Counted from the first letter of the stretch, positions 52,434-64,000 are shown. The stretch is 64,000 nt of DNA from Fragilariopsis cylindrus CCMP1102 (GCA_900095095.1 FMBT01000448.1:1-64000); one strand, 5' to 3'. Notes: generated by a model not told the origin, from the letters alone. Translations and numbers: made by a program.

Positions 52434-55400
52434 ATGGTTGTTGACAACAATGCCCCACAGGGTGACACTTCTGCTGCTAGCAGCATCTTCCGGAAAAAGT
52501 TTCAGGATAGGAATAATCAGTTTCATGAACAACAAAGGCTTCAGCTCGAGGAGTTCAACGCCCAGCAACAGAAGCTGCTGCTCCAAGAGCTTCAGGACAA
52601 GCACCATCAGGTGGACAAACAAGATTTACACCTGCAATCACAGGAGGACCCACCATCTAATACTGTCGAGGACAGCAATATTTGCAGTTTTCGTGGAAGT
52701 GATAGTAACGGTGACAAACATCAGGTTGCAATTCTCGGAACTACAAAGATGAATGTCGCAGTATCATCGGACGTGACAAAGGTCGCCTCAACGACAATGA
52801 ATTCAAAACATGCTATGACGGAACTTACTCAACCCACCTCTGTTGCATTGGAAATAGAACCGAGTGAGGGCATCGTATCATCGTCGTCTCCATGTGTAGA
52901 TGAGTTAGATCATAGCAAAGATGACTGGATTGACAAGACTCTTGCAGACGACGAACACAAACGACAATGCGAGTTGTCCGATTCGGATGACGACGTCACT
53001 TCAGTGAATAAACCAGATCCAGTCGATGGCGACATTTCCTTTGGGCAACTCCAAACGCCTCAGTCCTTCCAGAAAGTACAACAACTTACTCCTGGATCTG
53101 GCATTGCCACGGATAATTTACAAATGATCATGGATCCTCCTCACGACATCGCTGATTATGATGAGGATCACGGCAACAATAACATTGAGGAAGAACCTCA
53201 AGGAGATAAAGACGAGGAAGTTCAAGAGCCACTACAAGCACAACAACCTGAAGCTGGCAACAATAACCTCAAGAACCATGAGGAAGAACCTCAAGGAGAT
53301 AAAGACGAGGAAGTTCAAGAGCCACTACAAGCACAACAACCTGAAGCTGGCAACAATAACCTCAAGAACCATGAGGAAGAACCTCAAGAAGCTAAAGACG
53401 ACGAAGTTCAAAATCGACCACAAGAAGAATATGAAGTTTCGACGGTGTGTGAAGACGATGACAGAGAAGATCAAGAGCAACAACAAGAAGAACAACCTGT
53501 TGACTCGTCAACGAGAGAAACTATTACAGAAGGGGCAGAGAAAGTACGCAAATTAGCTGGTGCGCGTTTTAATGATTTCGATTCAGGTGGATTAAACAAG
53601 CCTGCGAACGATGACATCTTCTACGATATCTTCCCCAATCCAATGCATACCATGTGCGAGTTAAAAGTTAGACAGATCGAAGCAGACCATTTGCTACAAA
53701 TAGCTAAAATCTATGCATACCGCAATTACGGAATAACCAAACTGGTATGGAAAGGTGGTCGTAGCGGTGCAACTAGGATCTACGGGTGCAAAAAGTGTGA
53801 TTTCGAAATGCATTTCGTTAAGGTCGAAAACACCAATAAATTTATATTAACCCAGAATGAAACTCACGAGAAGTGGAAAAATGCCTCTTTCCATCGAACA
53901 ACGTGCCAAAAGCATGAAATATCAACCTGTACTACAAATGCCATCAAAGATACGCATATTGTTTTGAACCATCCGGATTTCTTAAAATCCTTCAAGCTAT
54001 TTTTAGGTGACGATCCGATTCAAGCGGTTCATATAAAGACTGATGCCATATGTACTTTGATAGAAAATGAATTCAAAACCAAATACAAGCATAATGTCGG
54101 TTTTGGTGTACCGACCTGGAGCAAAATCGTTAACACCATGATCGATATTCTACATCGGAAAGCGGCGCTTCAGTATGCATTCTTGCCCGAGTTTTTGCTC
54201 GAACTCATCGACAAAAACGACGAAGTGTCCGTAATGCTTCAAACAGACGAAGATGGCCGATTCCTCCGGTTGTTTGTTGGTTTACCAGCTGCACTACGTG
54301 TTGGAGAACTCACCGTTCCTTACTACGTTGCAGACTGTTTTCACTACAAGTGCTCCTCCTACGACGGCGCTATGTTTGCCATTGTTTCAAAGAATGGTTA
54401 CGGTGAGACAGTGCTATTGGCCATAGCTATTATACCGATAGAAAAAACAAGACATCTTGGTTGGTGTATTGAGTGTTGTGTCCGACACGGTATGACGTTT
54501 ACTTTCCCGTTGTTTACCAATCAAGGTCCCCTTCTTGCGACTGCATCTGCCTTATTTCTTCATGCGGATAGTTATTATCTGCTCATCCATCTTAATATTA
54601 GGATATGTGTAATTCATTTTATTCGTGGTGCAAACCACCAAAACAACATAAAAGAAATCGAAGGTACCATATCTAATTATGTGAACCAGGCAAGCCGAGC
54701 ATTCAATCAAGCAGAGTTCTTCAGCATTATATTACAAATGGTGAGGTCCATTGTTGCCAGTATCAACGAAACTGCTTTGGTTAATGCCATCGACATTGCC
54801 TTGTACCTGTTGAAGGTTGACCCAGTTCATTGGTGTGTTTTTCCCAACATTCCTATGTTTGATCAATCTGCTTTCGATGAACAACTATCGACTGTGATTT
54901 CAGACCTATATTTTGTCCGAAACGTTTCAATCCATTCGAAAACACATTTGCAATCTGCAGATGATGATGAATTACACTTGCTAAATGTCTGTTGGGAAAT
55001 GACAGAAAGCCAAATCGCTGCTTTGAAAAACAATGGAGAAAAAAAAAATCTAAAGCCGAAAGATCCAATTCGGGGTTTTTGGAATTGGACCACCAACATT
55101 GTTGAGGGTGCATCTCTGGCTACAAAGAGTATTGGTGCTCGTTATCAGCCGCCACACACCTCGATAAGGAACGTCCTGAAATACGCTGCCACTCAAACAA
55201 GACGGCTGACCGAAAATATTACCAAATCCCAAGACGTAGGAAACTATCTAACCAAAGTTGGTATGCGGATTAAAAGTGACATCGGTAACCAGGAACCAGT
55301 TACAAGTATTATTTCCATTCAAAATGACCTACCAGAGGATACCGCTTGTGCCGATCATGGCGATAATTCCCGTATTAAGTCTACCAGATGTCGATTGCAG

Positions 55401-58400
55401 GGTGAAAGTTCCTCTTGGACAACCATTGTTTCATATGGGCATGCATTTCCACCATCTATTCGTTCTGTCTGCGAGATCCATATGATGATGTATGATGTAA
55501 ACTGCCCGTGTAAATGTGTAATCCATATTTTTGAAAAGTCTAAATCATTTGTATCGGTGGGCGGTGTAACAGTCCCTGATTTTGCACCCGAATACCCTGA
55601 GTTCGGGCGTGGTTTATTTAAACACGTATTCCCCAGATGCTTTCAGGTAGATGATGCAATGCACGATGAATCCGTCCGAGCTCAGATAATCGTTCCAACT
55701 ACACAGGATGGTGGTCATAAATTCTTTCCCGTTACACCTATTGACATTTATGGCAACCGTGTGCATTCAGCACCAAATTTGTTGGTTCCACCTAAATTTA
55801 CTGCCAAGTATTATCTTAACAATCCACGCATAATGTCTACAGGAGAAAGAGGTTATTTTAATTTTCGTGGAACTTACAGGAGAATGAAAGGACGATCTGG
55901 CCATCGTGAAAGTAGCGGTAGATTCTTTTGTCAGTATACGAGTGCCATGTCAGCTAGGAATGCAGTCCACCTCACCAACCCTACCGAAATCATCAGTAGT
56001 CATGCATCTCCGGATGTAGTTGTGGACGATACGAATATAAGGAAAAGTCACTGTTGTAGACATTGCGGAAAAGAAGGACATACCGTAAATGATTGTGAAG
56101 CGTTTCATACGTTTGATCAGGGCATCGTTTGCGATGATGATCCATCGATGGCTCAAGGTCACTACTTAGTATATCATACACCAAATAAGGTGTCCACTGA
56201 ATACTTACCATATGCAAGTGAATTAGCTAAGCCTCCTACTGTGGAATTGGTAGCACCTTCCACTTCTTCTGTTGCCGGCGATGGTTACGACTATCTATTT
56301 TTGTCGAGGAGCCTTCCCGGGGATGTAATTGATCAGGCGCTTGATCAAGGCCGTAGGCCAAAAGAAAAATCAGTTAGAAAAAAAAGAAATAAAGATCCCC
56401 TGGAAAGTCGATTGAGAGCTTTTGAGATTAGAACTAACCACCGTCCTACCAGTTCTTTATACCCAGGTGTCAACATGATTGAATTGAAGGGGGAATTCAG
56501 GAGAAGAAAGCAATTTAAAACCAGATTTGTTCGGGTGGGCGACCTTATTTCAAAAAGCAAGAGAGTTACATTGGCCGAAGAATTATTTATACTACGAGCT
56601 AACGAAATTGAAAATCATAACTTCAACGAAGCTGTCGACGTTGTTGAAATTACCACTGCCGTTTGTCCACCAGAACCACCACCACCGCTTACTGAACCTG
56701 ATTCTTATACTAGCTCCGACGACAATTACATTGGCAATGTAACCACTTGTGTTTTATCTCGTTCAACCACATTTGCATCCTCCCCGTCGATGTATTTTGT
56801 ACGTGATATGATTAGGTTGATTCCTCATCTAACGGATTGTTCCTTCAACACAAGTCCGAACCACAATAATACGGGCAATAATACGGGCAGTCGTCCGTTT
56901 AACCAACTCACTCGAGATTCCGAAGAAGGTGACGACGGCAATAATAATATGGGCAGTCGTCCGTTCAACCAACTCTCTCAAGATTCCCAAGAAGGTCACG
57001 ACGCCATTATTTGTACGCCGATGACGCAATTGGAGAATCCTCTGTCGACTCAAGAGGTTCGGCACAATTCCGATGACGAAGTAATTGACGTCGACGGTCT
57101 GAGTGATTGTTCCGACTCGGACGAACATGATGATGTTGAAATAAGTATGGAAACCATCCCTCTGTTGCACTGCATTGAAGGACTGAAATCTTATGATGTC
57201 CGGGAACATCAGTGTTTGATTCTGTGTAATTTAAGTGATAAGCCTCCTTCGTTTACATTCCGAAGGGACTTCGCAAATTCCAAGTCTAAGAACAAGTCTA
57301 CGATCAGGATCCCTTTAAAAGACACCTTCATATTGTTTTCAGCCGATACGAACCCTCCTTTCTTTCGCTTTCAATACGCTAAGGGGACAAGTAAGATTTG
57401 CACTCTGTTCTTTTCCAAAGTACATCTTGACTCAGCGCTCCAAATGGTTTTCAATATCGGAGGTGATAAATTTGCAGGGCCGTTGCCAACGGTAACGGAA
57501 AAGATCCTCCAGCTGCTACCATCTACCTGTGTGACGGAATCTAAATTTAGCTACGAGGAGTCCTCTGAACAAGATGTTTTTATTCCTGCAAATGGAAAAC
57601 ATAAATTGCTGTTTATTTATCCATTAATTGTGTCCAAGCTGTCATTGAATGATGTTACTACGGGTTTAAGTATATATTTTACAGACTTCCCATTTGATAA
57701 GCCATTGGTCGAACCTTTAGATGCTTACAAAAAATCTGGAAGAAGAGGCCACCTTACCTCATCTAGTTCTAGTTTTAATGAGGTGGTCAGTAGGGTTACT
57801 CCCCACATGGATCACTATCATGCTTTGGATGATACAGAGTGGTTGATGGATACCAACGTAGATTTTTACATGCTGTGGCTCACACGGAATTGCACCAAAA
57901 CACTTGACGCTTATTTCATGCCCAGATCGATATATGATCAGATTGATTTGAAAGGACCGAAAGCTGTGGTTAATATATTGAAAGCGAACAAGATCAATCT
58001 GGATGCAAAGTTAATATTTGTGCCTGTATGCCTGTCTGGACACTGGACGCTGATCGTTATCGTTCATCACACGGACATTGATGACTACCTTACTCGGAAA
58101 CAATCAAGGGCAAAGCTGGATACATCTCGTTCCTTTCCATGTTTCTTATATTTTGATTCGCTTGGTTTTAATAGCTCAAATGCAAAATCTATACGAACGA
58201 AACTGTTAAGTTTACTCGCGGCCTGGAGAGAGGATCAAAATCTGGAGAGAGGAATGGTCGACATCGCCGATAATAATAATAATAATAATAACCCTTTCGT
58301 CGGATCACCCCGAAAAATCATGCCCCTGTGCGTAATTAAAGGTGTGTACTCATAGCTGACAAATATCAGCCATTTTCCCCGTTGCATCTACAATTTCATT

Positions 58401-60436
58401 CAGATAATGTCTAATCGGACTTGTCAACTCATTCATTTTTTTCCTGTTCGCACTCCTGTTATTATTAAATATTTATTACAGTACCACATCAGCCTAATGG
58501 TAATGATTGTGGAGTATTTGTATGTTTCTTTGCATATGCTTTGTACAAATTCGTCATTGATACCAGTTATAAATTTCCAATGGATGATGCTGTTTCGGAC
58601 ACAGCCAAACTTGGTAACCAAATATTAAGGAATTGCTTTCCGGTAATGTCGTCATCCTCTGCATTCGCTGCCATCGAAGAGGACCCCGCTTACGCACAAT
58701 TATTTCGGAAAGAAATGCAACGTTTATATACTAAGTTGCATCGATTATATCTTTCAGTTGTACAGGTGCAGAAAAAAAAGAAAGCCGCACTCAAAACTAA
58801 TTCTGACGCCCATGCTGCTTCAACGACACAAGAACCTAATCATTCGAGTACAGCTAATGTCGCAGTAAATGATGTCGCAGTGGAAGCACAAGAAGAAGAA
58901 GATAAAGATCAAGACGAAGATCAAGAAGAAGAACCAACAGATGAAGTATTACGATCACATATTAAACGATTAATTCCATTAGTGAATTTACAATATACTG
59001 GTGTGAAAGCATTTACTAAATTATTATCAAAAGAATGTGGTGGTGCTAATCTGAAACCACGTTCAAAATTTATTGAACAAGCATTATCGGATGCGATTAA
59101 TGCAATGGATGAATCGGAATCGGAAGATGAATCGGAAGATCAAGAAGAAGAACCAACAGATGAAGTATTACGATCACATATTAAACGATTAATTCCATTA
59201 GTGAATTTACAACATACTAATTGGAAAGCATTTAAAAAATTATTATCAAAAGAATGTGGTGGTGCAAATCTGAAACCACGTTCAAAATTTATTAAACAAG
59301 CATTATCGGATGCGATTAATGCAATGGATGAATCGGAATCGGAAGATGAAAAACCAGAAAAGAAAAAAAGAGCCACAGGATTATTAATGAAAAAAGAAAT
59401 TTCATCAGAACTTGCCTCATTCATGGGAATATCATCCCCAGTCGTTGCTCTATCTGAAGATCAAGATATCGTAGCTCCCATCGTCCTCAACGAAGATGCT
59501 AGCGGTTTCTGCGACAGTGACAGTGACAATGAAATTCCTACTTCACCTCACAATACTAGGTTTGCTATGAAAAAACGAAAATTAGCTGAGGAAAGAAACG
59601 CTGTTTGTCCTGATGGTCTTGCGGTGGACATTAATCCGCCAGTCGTTGCTCTAGCTGAAGATCAAGACATCGTAGCTCCCATCGTCCTCAACGAAGATGC
59701 TGGCGGTTACTGCGACAGTGACAGTGACGATGAAATTTCTACTTCACCTCACAATACTAGGTTTGCTATGAAAAAACGAAAATTAGCTGAGGAAAGAAAC
59801 GCTGTTTGTCCTGATGCCAAAAGGAAGAAGGCTCAGGAACTAGTGGAATCCTTGCTCCAAGGTTCGAAAGAAGCAGTGAAACGTCAAGATCGGATGGATA
59901 AAATTGATGAGCGCAATAGCTTATTGGGTGTTGTAAACATTCAAGAATCCACTAATGATCCAAAACTATTCACTAGAAGAAATCCAGAAAATGTTCAACG
60001 CAGTCTCCTAAATTATGTTAACGAGGAACAACCAGAACGACTTTGCAATTTGACTACTTATGCTGAGTCTCTTGCGTCCATTAAATCACAACCTCGAGAC
60101 GAGTTGATAGAGGGTAATCGACAAAGAATGATCGCCCTTATAAAGAAATGGGGTGACGGTAGAACAAACCCTTACCGTAAATCAGAAAGAGATAGTATTT
60201 GCGATGTACTATATAATATTAAAAGGTATCAAATATCACCCTCAAAAGAATTAGAGATTCCAGATCTATTTAAGTATTTTACGGAACGTATAAATCGAAG
60301 TCGAAGCGGTGCAGAAATATCGCCAGACCAACTGGACGATCTTATGGACAAGTATGGGCCTTTCAGTGAGATCGCAAAAACACCAAGAAGGAGTCCACGA
60401 GGCCAACGTAAATCATCACCAAAAGTTGTAACTTAA
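52434..60436 (+). CDS. Giant MULE transposase-Ulp1 protease fusion with CCHC knuckle and DEK-C-like repeats
   Basis: Exon 1 is 52434-58341, intron 58342-58481 (GTGTGT...ACAG), exon 2 is 58482-60436; the join is in phase and gives about 2,620 aa. Order: acidic Gln-rich N-terminus with a 31-residue tandem repeat (from 53187, period 93 nt); Cys/His DNA-binding domain (about 405-500, G-C-K-K-C-D-F). The MULE transposase follows, with Asp634 in V-A-D-C-F-H-Y-K and I-I-P-I-E-K; the second Asp site reads F-T-N-Q-G (Asn696), and then R-I-C-V-I-H-F. A CCHC knuckle (about 1207) comes next. The Ulp1/C48 protease has H1870 in G-H-W-T-L, D1908 in Y-F-D-S-L-G, and Q with C1979 in Q-P-N-G-N-D-C-G, the last pair in exon 2. 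Then come two 73-residue DEK-C-like repeats and a 67-residue duplication. The protease is complete; the transposase has lost one acidic residue. Confidence 0.85.
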
Positions 60437-60937
60437 CTCAGCAAACTAACGTTAATAGTTAATTATTTTTAAAGTAAAACAGTCCGTCAGTCACTCGTGC
60501 ATGTTTCGTACGCTACCACAAATGCATGCAAAGTAACTACAGATAATAATGCCATTCGTGCATGTTTGTACTCAGATTCACAATCATAATTTTTATTATT
60601 TACATTTATTAAAAAAATATCTCTTTATGCGCACAGTTTACTAGCAAAACATTACTCCAGTCGTGCATGTTTGTACTCAGATTAACATAACAATATTATT
60701 GTTTTCACCAAAAAAAAAATCCACAACTGTGAATGAAAACAGTGCCTGGCTAGCGTAGGTACTAGTGCGTAGTGGGTATTCTCACGCATATGCTTTTGTG
60801 TTTGGCGTAGTATTTATTATATAGTAATAGTTTGTCTATTGTCATAAAATTACTTTCCACCAATTGTTTTTGCACCCAACCTATAATTTCCTATTATTTG
60901 ATTTGATTTGATTGGTATTCCGTTCCATTTTGTTATA
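60437..60937. other. 3' region with a thrice-repeated CGTGCATGTTTGTACTCAGA motif
   Basis: GTGCATGTTT(C)GTAC occurs at about 60497, 60556 and 60663; the last two copies share CGTGCATGTTTGTACTCAGA. No gene seen. Confidence 0.6.
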
Positions 60938-61600
60938 ATGTCCGAAGATAGTTCTAATCCTAACTGTGATTCCCCCGTCCTAAATGAAACGACTAATTCA
61001 TTGATTACATCCTCTACGGATACTGTCTACGTAAAATCATATTTCCGAAGACGATCTAAATCGGTCCATTCGAATCCTAAGCATTCTGTACGTCCCCACC
61101 TAATGGACCCGGCAACTTTCAAACAGGTTTTGAATACTCAGAAAGAAAATTTGGCGGAAGTCAAAGAACGTCAGAGATGTAACACAAGCATCCTGCATCA
61201 CAAACACGAGTGGAAGACTTTTTTTTCTAACAAAAAAAAAAGAAGAAGAGCAAAACCTCGGTTTGTCTGGCAAACAAAACAAATTAATCAGAACAAGGCT
61301 GAAATGGAGTTCATCAAATCAATCAACAACCTAAAAATACCAATGGAAACTGATTTTATCTGTGATAAAATTCAGAAGAATGCTACGAAATCTGATCATG
61401 AAGTTGTAGTTAATCGTGATTTGGTCCCAATGACCGAGACAAGGATGGACGTTGACAACTTTGACGATGGTCCTGATTTTGAGTCAGAACCAGAAGGTGA
61501 CGACTCAATGACGATTTCTTCTTTGAGAGAGAGTCCAACTCAGCTATTCGGAGATTCCGACCATGTGGATGACGACGAAGGTGAATTTCTGTTTGAATAG
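60938..61600 (+). CDS. Small charged nuclear-type protein, unknown function
   Basis: 220 aa from ATG 60938; the frame also opens at TTG 60908. It has a Ser/Asn/Thr-rich start, a basic middle (F-F-S-N-K-K-K-R-R-R-A-K-P-R-F, likely a nuclear localisation signal) and a strongly acidic C-terminus (E-S-E-P-E-G-D-D-S and D-D-D-E-G-E-F). No known domain is recognised. It lies 500 bp downstream of the MULE-ULP gene on the same strand and before a repeat block. It may be a second gene of the same element or a host gene. Confidence 0.5.
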   Translation: MSEDSSNPNCDSPVLNETTNSLITSSTDTVYVKSYFRRRSKSVHSNPKHSVRPHLMDPATFKQVLNTQKENLAEVKERQRCNTSILHHKHEWKTFFSNKKKRRRAKPRFVWQTKQINQNKAEMEFIKSINNLKIPMETDFICDKIQKNATKSDHEVVVNRDLVPMTETRMDVDNFDDGPDFESEPEGDDSMTISSLRESPTQLFGDSDHVDDDEGEFLFE

Positions 61601-61799
61601 AAAAATCCATCAGCAATTGCAGATTGGATAATATTGGATAATATTTGATGGTTTATAGATAATATTGGATAATATTGGATGGTTTATAGACTCGTAGTTT
61701 TAAACATGATATTGCTGTTCCTTGTTAATATATAATAATAATAAAATATTCTTAAAAATCGTATTTCTATCCATTTTAGGTCTTGGTATTAACTGGTTT

Positions 61800-62160
61800 A
61801 ATGAGGTACGGACCATCCTCATGAAAGCTGAGGGTTCCGTGAATTCCATTATCCTCAATTTGTTGTACGATCCTTATGTTCGTTGAGGGTATCCATGCAT
61901 CTCGTTAACAGTGTTAATGAGGAAAGTTATATGTCTCCAATTTTTGTTGTACCATCCTCATCATAGCTGAGGGTTCCGGGCCTTCCTTTATCAATGTATC
62001 GGACGTTTCGCCAAGGTGATTCGTATTTAGTCCGTCTGAGTTTACGATGCATTATTTCAAATTTGTTGTACTGTACGATCCTCATGAAAGTTGAGAGTTC
62101 CATGCATCTGATTGTCATTGTTAATGTGGATGATAGGTTTATCATATCACGCGTAAAAAG
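61800..62160. repeat. Four diverged copies of a GTACGATCCTCATGAAAGCTGAG-like unit
   Basis: Related segments begin near 61805, 61868, 61948 and 62072. Shared words are ATCCTCAT, GCTGAGGGTTCC (or GTTGAGAGTTCC) and CATGCATCT, followed in two copies by GTTAATG(A/T)GG. They look like degenerate subterminal repeats. Confidence 0.65.
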
Positions 62161-62236
62161 TACCAGTTGCTCGGATGGAAGATATTCCCATTTACCCATT
62201 GCTTAGCGTTGCGTGTTATGGCAGTTACAGTTTTAC

Positions 62237-62294
62237 GGTTCGCCGAGAACACTGTTTCCGTCAACACTGACGGAAACAGTGTTCTCGGCGAACC
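62237..62294. repeat. 58-nt perfect palindrome (cruciform-capable)
   Basis: Two 27-nt arms, each beginning or ending GGTTCGCCGAGAACACTG, pair perfectly around an ACAC loop. The inner half recurs at 62481-62509 as a 12-bp-arm hairpin. Confidence 0.9.
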
Positions 62295-62709
62295 CCGAAG
62301 CAGTTAATTTTAACCAATTAGAACATTCTGCCGTTTGAATAATATTTGCCGTTACACTCTGCTTTGTCGCGCGTAAAAAGTAACAGTTGCTCGGATGGAA
62401 GATATTCCCATTTACCTATTGGGTAGTTTTGCGTGGTATTATCAATCAACTCGGCGAACCACAAAGCAACTTATTTTAACCTGTTTCCGTCAACACTGAC
62501 GGAAACAGTGTTCTCGGCGAACCCCGAAGCAGTTAATTTTAACCAATTAGAACATTCTGCCGTTTGAATAATATTTGCCGTTACACTCTGCTTTGTCGCG
62601 CGTAAAAAGTAACAGTTGCTCGGATGGAAGATATTCCCATTTACCTATTGGGTAGTTTTGCGTGGTATTATCAATCAACTCGGCGAACCACAAAGCAACT
62701 TATTTTAAC
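62252..62709. repeat. Two tandem copies of a 229-bp unit
   Basis: 62252-62480 and 62481-62709 appear identical by eye. Each starts CTGTTTCCGTCAACACTGAC and ends AAAGCAACTTATTTTAAC. Part of the unit (GCGCGTAAAAAGTA...GGATGGAAGATATTCCCATT) also occurs once, diverged, at about 62149-62200 and again more diverged at about 62780-62850. Confidence 0.85.
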
Positions 62710-63271
62710 CAATTAGAACATTTTGCCGTTACCGTTTGTTATCATTCATACATTGGTGTCAATGTGGAGTTGGTATCAGTAGCCAAGAAGGTAGATATAC
62801 CGTTTTACCTTGTGCCTAGTTTTGCGTGTTATTTTTTATTAGCTAATCGGATGGTTGGTCGACTTCGGTCAAGTATGGATGTCGATGTCGAAACCATGGT
62901 GGTACATGACTATGAAAATGGAGCAGCAATACCGATAAAAGGGGAACTGTTCCATGTTAGCTACTTATGTATTTTGCTCGTTGTTTGCATGTTGTCCGTT
63001 AGTCGTATATCACACATACCGTGGAAATTCATACCTCATACCGTGGAAATTCATACCTCATACCGAGGAAACTCAAACCTCAACAAAACATGTAACATTA
63101 CGTCTTCCGTTGTAATGTGCGATAGTTCCACGATGAAATCAAATTTCTAGTGTCGATTCTTCCGATAATAACGTTACCAAGCACACATTTGGTACCGGTA
63201 GCTCATAAAATCTGAATGGAACACAAAACAACACAAAACTAAATAAACTATAATTGCTATTCATACACACA
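62710..63271. other. Diverged repeat tail with a 24-bp minisatellite
   Basis: It continues the repeat island. At about 63015-63085, CATACCGTGGAAATTCATAC-type units occur about three times. A 162-codon ORF across 62662-63150 lies in repeat sequence and is not accepted as a gene. Confidence 0.55.
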
Positions 63272-64000
63272 ATGGCATTACCAGATTTTCCTGAATACCC
63301 TCACGGAAAATTCGTAGTAGCAGCCGCCGCAAAAGGAGCAATTATGAATTCAGTTCAAGCCCGTTGTGCAAAGGCGGCAAAGGCGGCAAAGAATCAAACC
63401 GAAAACAAGAAGAAAAAGAAGACAAAGAAAAAGCAATTAGCATCGGCAAGGGAGGCCGAGGGCAAGGGAGAGGAAGAGGTGGAGGAAAAGGAAGGAGACC
63501 CTCCTTTCGGTATGAATGCTGATCATGGCTATAATACTTTGTACACACTAGGTACGACAATCGCTTCATGTACTTGGTCAATTTTGTCTACTGATGTTTC
63601 TGTTGCTGTTGCGGTCTTTGTTGTTCTTGGTACTGTTTGTTGTGATCAATTTTGCTGAGGTGGTTTTATTTTTCTTCTTCTTGCTTTCGGGATGTGCTTT
63701 TCTTCTTCTACGACTTGCTCACACCAATTTTTACGTATTGATTTTATAGCGGAACCACATTTGACTTGCGATCGTTGTCTAAAAACACACCCTACACGTC
63801 AGAAAATGTTAAAGTGCAGATGTTCGATGATGATGCCGTTAGCATCTTTACCAGTATTGCATTACGTCTCACCACCACCAATCTTAAGGGAAAAAAAAAA
63901 AAATGGATTGAAACCCGATGCGAATGTGGGTGTGACGCCTCACGTTCAATTTTTCTCCCATGATGTTATCAATAAGGATGAGGCTAAAGACGACGATTCG
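63272..64000 (+). CDS. Spliced gene of unknown function, running off the right edge
   Basis: Exon 1 is 63272-63551, starting at ATG M-A-L-P-D-F-P-E-Y-P-H-G. It includes Ala-rich and Lys-rich stretches (A-K-A-A-K-A-A-K and K-K-K-K-K-T-K-K-K) and an acidic segment (E-G-K-G-E-E-E-V-E-E-K-E). A good donor (AG|GTACGA at 63552) and acceptor (TTTTATAG, 63749) remove 198 nt. They join in phase to a frame that stays open to base 64000, reading A-E-P-H-L-T-C-D-R-C-L-K with C-x2-C and C-x-C pairs that could bind zinc. A 13-A run at 63891-63903 lies in the coding frame and could be miscounted. Without the splice, exon 1 would end at TGA 63656-63658. Function unknown. Confidence 0.5.

Noticed and set aside
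62662-63150. 162-codon ORF
   Set aside because: It begins inside the 229-bp repeat and runs through diverged repeat and minisatellite sequence.

Overview
The window looks like nuclear DNA of a diatom or close stramenopile relative. Genes sit on both strands and carry short GTANGT...AG introns. Several proteins have bipartite plastid leaders ending in an ASAF-like motif (ISAF at 25.6 kb, VAAF at 48.3 kb, VDSF at 39.0 kb). The gene mix also fits: an HSF-type factor, a GH81 glucanase, a PUFA-type elongase, a Tat-routed thylakoid-lumen protein, RETICULATA-like and DUF1995 plastid proteins. The species cannot be named from the sequence.

Left part (1-25 kb): a truncated HSF gene, a POT/PTR transporter with one in-frame TGA, an ankyrin-type gene without a clean start, a helicase-associated-domain fragment, and a broken dephospho-CoA kinase pseudogene. 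Next comes an 11.1 kb tyrosine-recombinase retrotransposon of the DIRS order (8981-20110, coding strand minus). Its split direct repeats (A1-B1-A2-core-B2) are nearly identical between copies, so it is young. It encodes Gag-like ORFs, RT-RNase H and a tyrosine recombinase. It also holds an opposite-strand 228-aa ORF, a 409-bp foldback and a G-quadruplex motif. Beyond it is a five-exon GH81 gene with a one-base frameshift.

Middle part (25-51 kb): mostly intact host genes. They are a thylakoid-lumen protein, a low-complexity Ser/Asn protein, a DUF1995 protein, a multi-TM class-3 lipase, RAE1, a SET/Rubisco-LSMT-like methyltransferase, a TH2-like HAD phosphatase, a 5S rRNA gene with a partial 3' copy beside it, an FSH-type hydrolase that has lost its nucleophile, a Gly-rich membrane protein, a RETICULATA-related protein and a fatty-acid elongase. 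Most intron phases could be checked exactly.

Right part (51-64 kb): a repeat-rich island around one two-exon gene of about 2,620 codons. It joins a MULE-type transposase, a CCHC knuckle, a complete Ulp1-type cysteine protease (active site rebuilt only by splicing) and two DEK-C-like repeats. The second transposase Asp is Asn, so it may be a domesticated or dead transposase. A small basic/acidic ORF, a 229-bp perfect tandem duplication with a 58-nt perfect palindrome, and a spliced gene running off the right edge follow.
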